DNA of 49,773 nt from Saprospiraceae bacterium (GTDB taxonomy: Bacteria; Bacteroidota; Bacteroidia; Chitinophagales; Saprospiraceae). Positions 1 to 9,070 of this stretch are shown here, one piece after another. The DNA is taken from assembly GCA_028284395.1 (NCBI GenBank), contig JANQRV010000190.1, forward strand, positions 1 through 49,773, given 5' to 3'. The translations under genes were made by a program, and so were the position numbers. The notes beneath the pieces are model-generated. The model worked only from the letters and a program-made list of their open reading frames with translations. It made no database searches and was not told the DNA's origin. Numbering within the stretch: position 1 is the first letter of the stretch; each line of letters begins with the position of its first letter.

Positions 1-1
1 A

Positions 2-196
2 AAATTCGAAACCGATCTAAAACCCTTTAACGAATTCATGCGAGTACACCGGTCTCACCTCGTCAATCTTCACAAGGTCGCTCGCCTGATTAAGGGAGAG
101 AAATACTATCTGGAAATGTCTGACAGTTCCATTATTCCAGTTTCCCGAAAAATTGTGGGGGAGCTTAATCTGGCTTTGGATAGGTTGGCGGTTTAG
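2..196 (+). CDS. LytTR-domain response regulator, C-terminal end (partial)
   Basis: The reading frame is open from the left edge to the TAG at 194-196 and gives about 64 residues. It contains the LytTR DNA-binding signature 'FMRVHRSHLVNL' followed by a basic stretch and 'IIPVSRKIV', the usual end of AlgR/AgrA/LytR-type regulators. The receiver domain lies outside the window. A LytS-type sensor kinase (3031-6126) lies close by, and such pairs commonly signal together, so this is its most likely partner; that pairing is inferred. The stop overlaps the convergent peroxidase gene by 32 bp. Confidence 0.85.
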   Translation, partial: KFETDLKPFNEFMRVHRSHLVNLHKVARLIKGEKYYLEMSDSSIIPVSRKIVGELNLALDRLAV

Positions 197-2066
197 GATA
201 GGTTTGCCGCTCTATAAAAGCTCCGCAATACACCTGGGCATATTTCAGCAATCTGATCATCCAATCCCCTGGCTGGTCAGAGGTTTGCTCTTTTTCCTTC
301 CTAGTCGAATCGCGGCAGTTTTCGTAAGCGGTGATACCTTTGTCATTTATGAAATAAGTCGGCTGCCAATTTTCTCTTTGATTAAAAAAAGACTCTTTAT
401 CCCGCTCAAGCACGTCTAGTAATACTTCCGTCACAATCCGTCCGCCAACCGGTCCTAGGTGTAACCCTTTGACGCCTGGAGTTAGGTGAGCCTCCATCAA
501 TATATAAAACCAAAGGGGAGAATTATCACAGAAATCTTTGAAATTGCAAATTTTACTCTTGCCGTTCTTTAAGTTTGGAAAACCATCTAAGGCTGCGCCA
601 AACATGTATGGCGGTTTTTCACTTTCAAGATCTTTGCTACAGTAAGGCACTTCTCCCAATTTTTTGGCAATTTCCTGACCGGAAGGTATTCCTTTGAGTA
701 CGGATCGAGCCAGATTTCTGAATGCCACATTTGAGGCACCATAAGAGACAGGAAGCCCTTTAATCATAATGTTTTGCAGCAATGGATCAATCAACATACT
801 GCTATTAGCCCCTTTTATATCTTTGGGGAAAAAGAAATCTGACCAATCCAGATATATGTCCCGTGGTTTCTGTTGTGGTTGCTTGGCCTCAAAAATACCT
901 TTCCTAGCCAGTTTTTTTGAATCCGTCCGAAATACATATTCTCTTGCGACCATGCTATGCCCGAACCGAAATGCCGCCACCGAAAATTCTAAGGGAATGA
1001 CCGGATTCCTTTTCCTGCGGACTATTTTCCGGTTGATTTTGTGCCCTTTTGGGAGCGGGCAATTCAGTCGAGCTCCTAGGACCTCTTCCACCATTTTCTT
1101 ACCGGCTATCTGGGGTAAGTAATCATAGATTATGAGCCATTGAAAATGCCACTTGACCTCTCGATGGACTTTTAGAAATATCTTATCATATAAAGAGATG
1201 AGAACTCCTTGTATTTGTAGTTTTTTGGCCTTAATTTCCTCTTCATTATCCTCATCTCCCCTGCCCAGCAACTCATTCAGTTCTGCAATTCTTGCTAAGA
1301 GATTCGCGAACAGCTCATTCATTCGATTTTCATCGTCTGCTTTCGCTTTAAGATCATCATCTTGACGAGCAAGACTCGGGCCATGGATTAGAGTCAGATC
1401 CGAATCTTCCATAAAACCAACCTCGATTTCTTCTAATAGATTAAAATCTTCCGCACTTAACTTTTCTTTCAGTTTACTGAGTTCTTCCCAGACAGCTCTA
1501 TTGTGGAACAGTTGTAACGCGAGATGTAACTGTGAGATGACGAAGTTTTCATCGTTTCTACTATCCGGAATCAACGGTATTTGAATACTTTGATCTATTG
1601 ATTTCCGTGGCAAATCATAGACTTGCTTTTGCTCTTTTTCCCATTTGATGCAATAATGACCCAAGTCAAAACAAGCTCGGCCCAAAAGCACTTTTTGATC
1701 GTAATAGTAGGGGTTTGCCAGTGGGCCTCCTCCATAGACTGAATCCAGATCTAAAGCCGGCGACCGCAAATTTCTAGCTTTCCAAATATGCTCTTTCAAG
1801 TCTGTGAAAATCTGAGGATCGAATGAGAGGTCGTGACCTATAAACTGCCCTAAATAGGTATAGCCGGCCGGCAGGTCGGGGTTAGGCGACCCCAAGTGAT
1901 TCATAAATTCACTTTCCCGGAATTTTTCTATGTATTCCTCAGGTGACATGCCGCTCTTGGGAGCCCAGGGTTTCAATCGCGGAAAAAGTCTGTCGGAGAA
2001 TCTGGGTCTAAAAAAAAGCCTTTGAAAAAAAGATATAACAACCTCCAGGCATTTATGATTTTTCAT
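165..2066 (-). CDS. animal-type haem peroxidase family protein
   Basis: The protein (about 633 aa) carries the hallmarks of the An_peroxidase superfamily. The distal haem motif is 'GQFIGHDL' (His about residue 78), then 'RNDENFVISQLH' and 'FHNRAVW', then the proximal motif 'AFRFGHS' (His about 370). Members oxidise small substrates or halides with H2O2; the substrate here is unknown. No signal peptide is clear. An acidic, helical insertion of about 100 residues lies between 'FHNRAVW' and 'VHREVKWHFQW', two motifs that sit much closer in typical bacterial members. ATG at 2066 is preferred; an in-frame TTG at 2114 would add 16 residues. A TAACTTTG -7-like box reads leftward at 2143-2136, but no well-spaced TTG box was found. 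Confidence 0.85.
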   Translation of the reverse strand: MKNHKCLEVVISFFQRLFFRPRFSDRLFPRLKPWAPKSGMSPEEYIEKFRESEFMNHLGSPNPDLPAGYTYLGQFIGHDLSFDPQIFTDLKEHIWKARNLRSPALDLDSVYGGGPLANPYYYDQKVLLGRACFDLGHYCIKWEKEQKQVYDLPRKSIDQSIQIPLIPDSRNDENFVISQLHLALQLFHNRAVWEELSKLKEKLSAEDFNLLEEIEVGFMEDSDLTLIHGPSLARQDDDLKAKADDENRMNELFANLLARIAELNELLGRGDEDNEEEIKAKKLQIQGVLISLYDKIFLKVHREVKWHFQWLIIYDYLPQIAGKKMVEEVLGARLNCPLPKGHKINRKIVRRKRNPVIPLEFSVAAFRFGHSMVAREYVFRTDSKKLARKGIFEAKQPQQKPRDIYLDWSDFFFPKDIKGANSSMLIDPLLQNIMIKGLPVSYGASNVAFRNLARSVLKGIPSGQEIAKKLGEVPYCSKDLESEKPPYMFGAALDGFPNLKNGKSKICNFKDFCDNSPLWFYILMEAHLTPGVKGLHLGPVGGRIVTEVLLDVLERDKESFFNQRENWQPTYFINDKGITAYENCRDSTRKEKEQTSDQPGDWMIRLLKYAQVYCGAFIERQTYPKPPTYPKPD

Positions 2067-2193
2067 TTCATCTGTATATTCAAATAACCAAGGCGCACAA
2101 TAATATTGCAACAATAACCTTTATTAATATAAAACCAAAGTTATTAATAAGTCTGACATCAATAATTTTTCCACCTAGTAAAGTCACCAAAAA

Positions 2194-2976
2194 ATGAAAA
2201 TAGCATTAAAAAACTCAACTCATGCTACCAAAATTTCCATCCCTAAACTCCCATCCCCCGGCCAGGAAGGCGCTTACATAGAATTGGTGAAAAAGGGACG
2301 GACTTTTATAAAGGATAAAAATGGTAGACATTTCAAGAATAGTCTTTTTCAGGTAAGTGACCTAAAGATAATCGCTAATCAGACTGACTGCAATTATATA
2401 TTATTCTCCCATTCAATCTGCAATTACAAGAAAGGCACTACGGAATTTTCGACAGCTTTGGCGGTAGGCGAGTTTACGAATAGCGCCGGTAAGAGCGACT
2501 TCCACTGGGACAACACTTTTTTTTCTTCAGATGCCGACGCTGACCTCGACTTATCCGGGATCAAAGGATTTAGGCAGAAAACGAATTTGCACTGGCTGGC
2601 GGACCCTTCAATCAAAAGAAATTATAGAGGAACGGATAAAAGCACCTTCCTGGAATGGGTGGAACAATTCAAACCCGAAGAAAACATCAAGCAAAGTACT
2701 AGTTACGACGACCTAAATATGGGCACTTATTTCAGTGTCTCTGTTTTGAAAAGATGGGGCTTGTTAGATGAAACCAAACAATCGAAGATCGCGCTTTTGC
2801 CCGTTAACCTGGAAATAGATGCCCCCAAGCCTCCTCACGATCCCCCCATGTATTATTACGGGGTCACTTATGTTTTAGCGCCGGTTTATGGATATCACCG
2901 CGTCGGCTACCCTGATGGAAAAAGCCAGTTCCTGATCAGTGACATTTTTTGGCCCCCCAGATGGCATCGGACGTAA
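2194..2976 (+). CDS. hypothetical protein between peroxidase and sensor kinase
   Basis: This is a 260-residue protein that I do not recognise. It has no signal peptide, membrane segment or known catalytic motif. It is rich in aromatic residues, with a Pro-rich stretch near residue 210 ('DAPKPPHDPP') followed by a Tyr-rich run, and looks like a mixed alpha/beta or all-beta fold. It is divergent from the peroxidase (about 127 bp between starts) and lies 54 bp before the sensor kinase start on the same strand, so it may share a transcript with the kinase. Codon use is like its neighbours and the frame is intact, which supports a real gene. Confidence 0.6.
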   Translation: MKIALKNSTHATKISIPKLPSPGQEGAYIELVKKGRTFIKDKNGRHFKNSLFQVSDLKIIANQTDCNYILFSHSICNYKKGTTEFSTALAVGEFTNSAGKSDFHWDNTFFSSDADADLDLSGIKGFRQKTNLHWLADPSIKRNYRGTDKSTFLEWVEQFKPEENIKQSTSYDDLNMGTYFSVSVLKRWGLLDETKQSKIALLPVNLEIDAPKPPHDPPMYYYGVTYVLAPVYGYHRVGYPDGKSQFLISDIFWPPRWHRT

Positions 2977-3003
2977 AAAAGCCACTTTTTCTTAAATTTC
3001 ATA

Positions 3004-3046
3004 TCTTCAAGCTAGTCATTGCCTTACCCTATGTCTAGCTTGAAGA
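3004..3046 (+). promoter_or_regulatory. 12-bp perfect inverted repeat enclosing the kinase start codon
   Basis: The arms TCTTCAAGCTAG (3004-3015) and CTAGCTTGAAGA (3035-3046) are perfectly complementary. The 19-nt loop contains the ATG at 3031. As RNA this would place the start codon in a hairpin loop; as DNA it is a dyad that a regulator could bind. Function is inferred. Confidence 0.5.
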
Positions 3047-6000
3047 ATTCTGCTGTTTTTCTTATCTGCCTGTCCTTTTTTTCCTTCCGGCTTCTCTTAA
3101 GTCAAGGTCTCGTCTTGAACAAATTGGATCAGACTACCGGTTTGTCGAATGAACTGAACATGCATTTCACGATCGACCGAACCGGTTTTTTCTGGACGAG
3201 TAGTCGGGACGGCTTAAACAGATTTGATGGCCACAAAGTTAAATTGTATCGACCCAGTATAGCGGACTTAAATCTCGATCCGAACATCACCAGCAAAGTT
3301 TTTCAGGATAAGTACAATAATTATTGGTTTAGTTCCAGTACCGCCTTGAACCGCCTTACTATGGAAACGGATTCGATTGAAAGCTGGCAATTTTCGACGG
3401 ACAAGAATTCTTATCATTATGTTTTCCATTTGGAGAGGGACAGTTTTATCTGGATGATCGCCGATAAAAAAATCTATCGTCTCGATATTCATGCTGCGAT
3501 TCAACCAAAAGAAGCGCTGCACGCTTACAATACATACACTGCTTATGCGCTTGAGGATGAATCGGGGGTCGTTAAGCAAATTGCAAGTCCCCTAGTTGAA
3601 CATCGGAAAGGTTTTGAAATATTAACTTACGACGATCATCATTCTCCTGTGAGAGATAGTTTTTTTACGGATTCTACCCAAACGAACCTGCCACCGACCT
3701 TCATTCCCTTCCTGGAAATCGAGTCACCACAGTCTTTTTGGATTCCTTCGCCAATCGGTTTGATCCACTTCAATCCGGAGCGGCCATTTAACTCCCAATT
3801 GTACACCCATAAGGATGCCGGTCGCTTGGACTACAGGGATGTCGCAGGCTGGAGCGAACGTTATTTGTGGGTAGCCACCTGGGGTGAAGGACTCTTGCTT
3901 TTTGACAAATATGAAAGGGACTTTGTGGCCCACTATCCATTATTTCTCATTGAAGATCAGTTGCGCAATTTGGAAGGCATCGCCAAAATTTACGTCGATC
4001 AACAAGAGAACTTATGGATATCTGTCCTTGATCAGGGTTTGTTTTACCTCAGCCTGAAGAACTTGAAATTTGAACAGCTATTTTCTTTGGATGAAATTAG
4101 CCGGCAACCCGTTTTTCGGGTCACCTCAATATTTGAATCTCCGGAGGGGAACATTCATTATATGACCGAGAACCAGGGAGTTTTCACCCATTCCATTGTG
4201 GCCAATAATGAGCTTGAGGACCCCTTTCAGCAGGCAATTCAATGTTGTTGTCGAGATAAGAAGATATGGAACACCTTTATAGACGGAGCAAAGGATATTT
4301 GGATCCTAACCGATTCATCCGTAGTTGTTTGGAATCCCGAGACAAATGAGTGCAATCAAATCTTGAATGCTGCAAATCGTGCCGTTGAAATGATTCAACT
4401 GACTGAGAGGGAATTCGTGATTATGGACTTAAATCATTTGCACATAGTATACAAAGGTCAGGAATTTCGTACAGCAAATCAAGGTCTCCAAGCCATTGAA
4501 TGTGATCTACCGGCTCAGTTATTTTACGATTCAGCTTCAAAATTGGTACTGCTTTCACAAGGAAACAATACGTTCCGCATGTTCGATCTTGAGAAGGGTT
4601 TCCTCGAACTACCTTCCGTTAGCAATGTTGGCATTGTAAACGGGATATCGCCCAGTTCGCAGGGAAACTTTTTCTGGTTGGCAAGCAGTACCGGTCTTCA
4701 TAAATTTGATCCCACTAAGCGCTCTGCCAATAAAATATCTGGTAATACTGGTCAACTGAATCGGGCTTTTACTGATGTCGTCGAAGATTCCCTTGGTAAT
4801 ATCTGGCTTAGCTCTTACTGGGGAATCTATCGCTATCTTCCCAAAACAGATTCAGTTCAGCACTTCACCCAGAGTGACGGACTACTTTCGATGCAGTATA
4901 ACGAAAATTCAAGTTTATGTGCGAGCAATGGAAGCATTTATTTTGGCGGTGACCGGGGTATTACCGTCATCGATCCATACCGTGTGCAATTAAATTCAAA
5001 CCTCCCAAAAATTAATCTTATTGATTGCAGGATAAATAACCAGCCGGTTGACAAAAGATTGTTTCAAAAAGGCAGTAGGTCTCAAGAATTACAGTATAAT
5101 CAAAATTCTCTCACATTCGAATTCGCCATCCTTGAATTCAGTGATCCTAATCTGAATCAGATAAGTTATTGCCTGATAAGAGATGGTAAGGATACTATAA
5201 CGATTGGCAATTCCAACCCAGTGACCTTTAATCTTCTAGCTCCTGGTGAATACCAGCTTGATCTTTATGCAGCCAATTCCGATAATGTCTGGACACATAC
5301 CCCAAAATCCTATTATTTTGACATCCGGCCTCCTTGGTATCAAACGCGGACGGCCCGAATTATAGCTTGGTTCGCTCTAATTGCTTTGATCTACGGATTG
5401 TATCGATACCGCTTATATCAAATTAGAAAACAGGAAACTTTCAAACGAAAGGAAGCGGAATTCAAACAAAGAGAAGCAGAGTACAAACAACTCGTCGCCG
5501 AAACCGAAACAGCTGTACTAAGGTTGCAGATGAATCCACATTTCATTTTCAACAGCATGAATTCGATCAGCAGTTACATTCTTCAAAAGGACATCGATAC
5601 AGCCAATGACTATCTTCACCGTTTCTCTCGCCTGATGCGCCGTATTCTTGAACTATCCGAACAGGCTTTCACCGATGTCACGGAAGAAATCGACCTGCTT
5701 ACTCTTTATCTGAAGACAGAATCCATGCGCCTCAGACAATCTCTCGAATACCACTTTGATATTCATCCGGACATTGACCCGGACGATACTTTGTTGCCAA
5801 CAATGATCCTGCAGCCGTTCGTTGAAAATGCTATCTGGCATGGTATATCACCGAAAGCAGAAACCGGCCTGATCCAAATCCGCTTCCTACCTAATAACGG
5901 GCACCTGCTTTGTGAAGTAGAGGATAACGGTGTAGGCCGAAGTTCCCCACAAAAAATGAAAACCAACCTCCATGCATCTAAAGCCCTATCCATTACCCAA

Positions 6001-6126
6001 CGCCGGTTGGATTTGCTCTCCAAAAAACAAACGACTCAAGCCCATCTTAATATCGTTGATCTGGTTGACCCGAACAACCAACCCATTGGCACTAAAATTC
6101 AGCTCTTTTTGCCTACCCTCGAATAA
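3031..6126 (+). CDS. LytS-type sensor histidine kinase with beta-propeller sensor domain
   Basis: A 1031-residue two-component sensor. A signal peptide (about residues 1-26) precedes a long periplasmic region of repeated propeller blades ('GFFWTSSRDGLNRFDG', 'GNIWLSSYWGIYRY'; Reg_prop type), then a Y_Y_Y-like beta-sandwich, one membrane helix near residues 775-795, a short charged coiled coil and a LytS/YpdA-type His_kinase domain. The phosphorylated His is in 'LQMNPHFIFN' (His 837). An N-box ('FVENAIWHGI') and G-box ('EDNGVGR') form the ATP site. There is no receiver or AraC output domain, so a separate regulator is needed, plausibly the LytTR protein at the left edge. ATG 3031 was chosen over an in-frame TTG at 3019. 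In Bacteroidota such sensors often respond to glycans; the ligand here is unknown. Confidence 0.92.
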   Translation: MSSLKNSAVFLICLSFFSFRLLLSQGLVLNKLDQTTGLSNELNMHFTIDRTGFFWTSSRDGLNRFDGHKVKLYRPSIADLNLDPNITSKVFQDKYNNYWFSSSTALNRLTMETDSIESWQFSTDKNSYHYVFHLERDSFIWMIADKKIYRLDIHAAIQPKEALHAYNTYTAYALEDESGVVKQIASPLVEHRKGFEILTYDDHHSPVRDSFFTDSTQTNLPPTFIPFLEIESPQSFWIPSPIGLIHFNPERPFNSQLYTHKDAGRLDYRDVAGWSERYLWVATWGEGLLLFDKYERDFVAHYPLFLIEDQLRNLEGIAKIYVDQQENLWISVLDQGLFYLSLKNLKFEQLFSLDEISRQPVFRVTSIFESPEGNIHYMTENQGVFTHSIVANNELEDPFQQAIQCCCRDKKIWNTFIDGAKDIWILTDSSVVVWNPETNECNQILNAANRAVEMIQLTEREFVIMDLNHLHIVYKGQEFRTANQGLQAIECDLPAQLFYDSASKLVLLSQGNNTFRMFDLEKGFLELPSVSNVGIVNGISPSSQGNFFWLASSTGLHKFDPTKRSANKISGNTGQLNRAFTDVVEDSLGNIWLSSYWGIYRYLPKTDSVQHFTQSDGLLSMQYNENSSLCASNGSIYFGGDRGITVIDPYRVQLNSNLPKINLIDCRINNQPVDKRLFQKGSRSQELQYNQNSLTFEFAILEFSDPNLNQISYCLIRDGKDTITIGNSNPVTFNLLAPGEYQLDLYAANSDNVWTHTPKSYYFDIRPPWYQTRTARIIAWFALIALIYGLYRYRLYQIRKQETFKRKEAEFKQREAEYKQLVAETETAVLRLQMNPHFIFNSMNSISSYILQKDIDTANDYLHRFSRLMRRILELSEQAFTDVTEEIDLLTLYLKTESMRLRQSLEYHFDIHPDIDPDDTLLPTMILQPFVENAIWHGISPKAETGLIQIRFLPNNGHLLCEVEDNGVGRSSPQKMKTNLHASKALSITQRRLDLLSKKQTTQAHLNIVDLVDPNNQPIGTKIQLFLPTLE

Positions 6127-6368
6127 AGCTCGTTAGAAAAACGCCCCTACTCGTAAGCTTACCTTGTATCCCCGTCAAGTATTCCCTCACCCGAGTGCAT
6201 TCCGCAATACTTTAGTACCAACAATTCGAGATCGATCTCACCATTAATCTAATTCCTTCATCTAGCCTGGGAGTACTACTTCTGAGGCCCTAAAAATCAA
6301 TGCCTTATGAGACTTGCTATTATTAGCGAAGAAGAGATTATGGGATAATCTGTAGACCTATCCCGACA

Positions 6369-6400
6369 GGGCCGGATATTGCAATCCCTATATCCGGTCC
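6369..6400 (-). terminator. hairpin overlapping the stop of the 6388-7869 gene
   Basis: An 11-bp stem with one G-T pair (6369-6379 with 6390-6400) and a 10-nt loop. The stop codon at 6388-6390 lies at the loop edge. No T-run follows on the minus strand, so its role as a terminator is uncertain. Confidence 0.3.
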
Positions 6401-7869
6401 GCTCTCTCCATGAGCCAAAGTTTTGCATGAATATTCTTTACCGCCTCCAGGTCGAGCCGAAAACACTCGATCTCTTCCCTGATGTGATTGCCCTTTATCC
6501 GGATCAATAAGAGCCGCCTGGCAAAGCGAATAAGGTTTCGGGTGCTTTCCTTCCGTTTCTCGGTGGATACCGAATCACGCCGGATGAATTGCTCAAAAGC
6601 GTAGGTGTAATCCATGAATACCTCCGAAAACCTGGTGGGTTCGAGCGAACGGTCAAAATAGAACTGGAGCCGGAGTATCCGGGCACGGAATTCAAAGGCC
6701 TTCGACCTGAACCGTTTGCGGTCGAGATATTCCTGACAATTATCCAATTGCCCCTGATAGTAGCAAGAGTGAGCCAGGCTCCAACGGCGCGCCTCCGGGG
6801 CCACCTCCGGCAATAAACGGGAAAGGTAGGTATCAATGAATTGCCGGATCGTTGCTGTTTGCCCGATTTGATTACCGACCGTTACAATGTTAGCGAAAGT
6901 GGTAGATGTCATTTTTCCGCCTTCCAAAAAAGCATCGTTTTCCAACCCGGTTTGGAACAACTCGAACAGGACTTCAAGCTTGGTCCGCAGATTGAGAAAA
7001 GTATTGCGCATCACCTGATTAATCAACAGCATTAGAATATCCTTTTGATCGTTAGTCGGCATATCCTGGTGGTTGGCGAGGTAAAAATTTTTCTTCTCCC
7101 GGATCTGTTCCAGTTCAGTTTTGGCCTCGTTTTGCAGGTTCGACAGGTAATATCTGCTGACCGGATGATCGGATTTTTTGGCCAGATCATTCAAATGGGC
7201 CATTCCAATACCGGTATCCTTGGCCCTCCCAACAATATATTTTCGTTCATTGATCTCGGCAAGGATCCTTAATTTGGAAAGCAGGTAAAATTCGTCGAGA
7301 TACCGGTCTGCTTCATGCAGTGCTTCCGGGATCACACTCAATTTCTTTTTGTGTATGGATTCGGCGCCAAAATAAGTCTGAGCATTGGTCTCATACAATC
7401 CCAACAGATCTTCCGAACTTTTTTTTTCATTGACCTGCAAGGCTCGGAGTCTTTCACCGAAGACCCGTTCAAAGGAAGGGATCTCCGCCTTACTGAGAAA
7501 TATCTCTCCCAGCAGCTTTAACTGTAAATCCCGGTCATTATGCAATTTTTGTACCACCCACATGCGTTCGATTTGCCGCAACATATCGGTCATCAGGTTT
7601 CTTATTCGCTTGTCTTTAAACGAATCTTCCTTTTCGACAGACGCAGGAAACAATTGATCGAACAACAATACTTTATCCAGGTTACCGGAATTGAACCTGG
7701 GAAAATGAGGCAGAAGTAAGGCATAAAAATCCCCGAGATTTTTCTGGGAGTTACAGAAAGGAGAGTCGAGCCACTTCCCAAGTTCTGAAATGGATTTTTG
7801 AGAAAAACCCCTTAGGGTTTGTATCAATTTGGAATCTTCAATAGACCTTCTTTGGACAGAAAATTTCAT
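6388..7869 (-). CDS. all-helical protein of unknown function
   Basis: A 493-residue cytoplasmic protein, predicted almost entirely alpha-helical and rich in Leu, Arg and Glu. It has no signal peptide, membrane segment or catalytic motif. The N-terminal pattern 'LIQTLRGFSQKSISELGKWLDSPFCN' type is, from memory, shared by a family of roughly 500-residue proteins present in several copies in Saprospiria-like genomes. The rest resembles TPR-like helical repeats, which would suggest a scaffold role (inference). ATG 7869 is preferred to an in-frame TTG at 7932. It is divergent from the 7935 gene. Confidence 0.65.
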   Translation of the reverse strand: MKFSVQRRSIEDSKLIQTLRGFSQKSISELGKWLDSPFCNSQKNLGDFYALLLPHFPRFNSGNLDKVLLFDQLFPASVEKEDSFKDKRIRNLMTDMLRQIERMWVVQKLHNDRDLQLKLLGEIFLSKAEIPSFERVFGERLRALQVNEKKSSEDLLGLYETNAQTYFGAESIHKKKLSVIPEALHEADRYLDEFYLLSKLRILAEINERKYIVGRAKDTGIGMAHLNDLAKKSDHPVSRYYLSNLQNEAKTELEQIREKKNFYLANHQDMPTNDQKDILMLLINQVMRNTFLNLRTKLEVLFELFQTGLENDAFLEGGKMTSTTFANIVTVGNQIGQTATIRQFIDTYLSRLLPEVAPEARRWSLAHSCYYQGQLDNCQEYLDRKRFRSKAFEFRARILRLQFYFDRSLEPTRFSEVFMDYTYAFEQFIRRDSVSTEKRKESTRNLIRFARRLLLIRIKGNHIREEIECFRLDLEAVKNIHAKLWLMERADRI

Positions 7870-7934
7870 AAAAAATTTATAATCAATTATATACGAAGCA
7901 AGATACCAAAAAATACCTGGACATACAGCCAATT

Positions 7935-9062
7935 ATGTATTTCCCAATATTGTCATTTCGGGATAAATTGCGAGATCAGGGCACGATGGCGAATTCGTGT
8001 CGGATTCATAACCTAATAATTTCCGTTTTGACCTATATTAAACCTCATGAACGGTGGTGGTTTTATGTAGCTACCATTGCCACTACTATCGTCGTTGCCA
8101 TGTATATTGTTCTTCATCTTGTCATGCCAGGGAGTGAGCTGAAATATCTTGACAAGGAACAATTGGGCGTCATAAATTCAATCCTGGACGATAGCGTTGG
8201 AGGTGCAGAATCCCGTACCCAGGTTGCGATCTATCTGGCCGATATACTGTACCCGGGAAGGCAAGATCAGGAAGTCATCCGAAATGAGATTAAAGAACGA
8301 TTGGACGATTACCAGCGCGCACAATTGAGAGCTGCACTTCCCACCCTTCCTTTCACCATTGATAGTTTCTTTTGGCTTTGCGGTACTTGTGTGTTCCTGG
8401 AATTGATCTTGTGGTCGTTGTTCGGTGTGGGCGCCAGCATTCTGTACCGGGTTAGCGAAGCCATCAGCAAAGATGAATTCCAGATCACGAAGGTGCCCAT
8501 TCATATTGCAAAGTTGATCTATGCTCCGCTGAGTACAGTTGTCATTTTCCTGAGTATCGAAGTATTCTTCGGTGATGGCAGCATCGTAGTTGACGATATA
8601 TCCAGCTGGGCCATTGTTTTGGCTTTCATTCTGGGATTCTATTCCGGAAGAACCGTTGAATTGTTGCGGCGCCTCAAAGACGTCATTCTACCACTGGGTG
8701 GAGAGAACGACCCGTTGGGAAGAAGTGCGGCAGGACAGATAAGAGTAGCGCTTAAGGGCCAAATTGTGCTCGCCTCAACCGACCTCATAGTGGATCAGGT
8801 AGATTTCAGTACTGCTGCTTTATGGTTGTCGGCGACCGACAATCCCGCCGTGATTAAGTCTACGAATGCGGATCAATCGGGTTCCTTTTCCTTTGGAGAC
8901 GTGGTCGAGGGAAATTACGAGCTACGGGGGGAATTTAACTATAAGGACATTGTCTTCGGAGGTGCGACTGCGGTGAAAGTCGCTGTCGGAATGAAAGAGG
9001 TCAGCTTGGTTCTGCAACCTACTCAAGAAGAGCTCTTCCGTTTTATGGGCTCTCAAAATTAG
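7935..9062 (+). CDS. inner-membrane protein with C-terminal carboxypeptidase-regulatory-like domain
   Basis: A 375-residue protein with about four membrane helices (residues 42-64, 143-172, 193-212, 222-237). An extramembrane segment of about 75 residues lies between helices 1 and 2. The soluble C-terminal part (about 267-362) has the 'SGSFSFGDVVEGNYELRG' pattern typical of carboxypeptidase-D regulatory-like or SpaA-like beta sandwiches. I do not recognise the family. It is the first of three tightly spaced plus-strand genes: the protease starts 8 bp after its stop. ATG 7986 is an alternative start that would remove 17 residues and not affect the first helix. Confidence 0.7.
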   Translation: MYFPILSFRDKLRDQGTMANSCRIHNLIISVLTYIKPHERWWFYVATIATTIVVAMYIVLHLVMPGSELKYLDKEQLGVINSILDDSVGGAESRTQVAIYLADILYPGRQDQEVIRNEIKERLDDYQRAQLRAALPTLPFTIDSFFWLCGTCVFLELILWSLFGVGASILYRVSEAISKDEFQITKVPIHIAKLIYAPLSTVVIFLSIEVFFGDGSIVVDDISSWAIVLAFILGFYSGRTVELLRRLKDVILPLGGENDPLGRSAAGQIRVALKGQIVLASTDLIVDQVDFSTAALWLSATDNPAVIKSTNADQSGSFSFGDVVEGNYELRGEFNYKDIVFGGATAVKVAVGMKEVSLVLQPTQEELFRFMGSQN

Positions 9063-9070
9063 ACGTCAGG

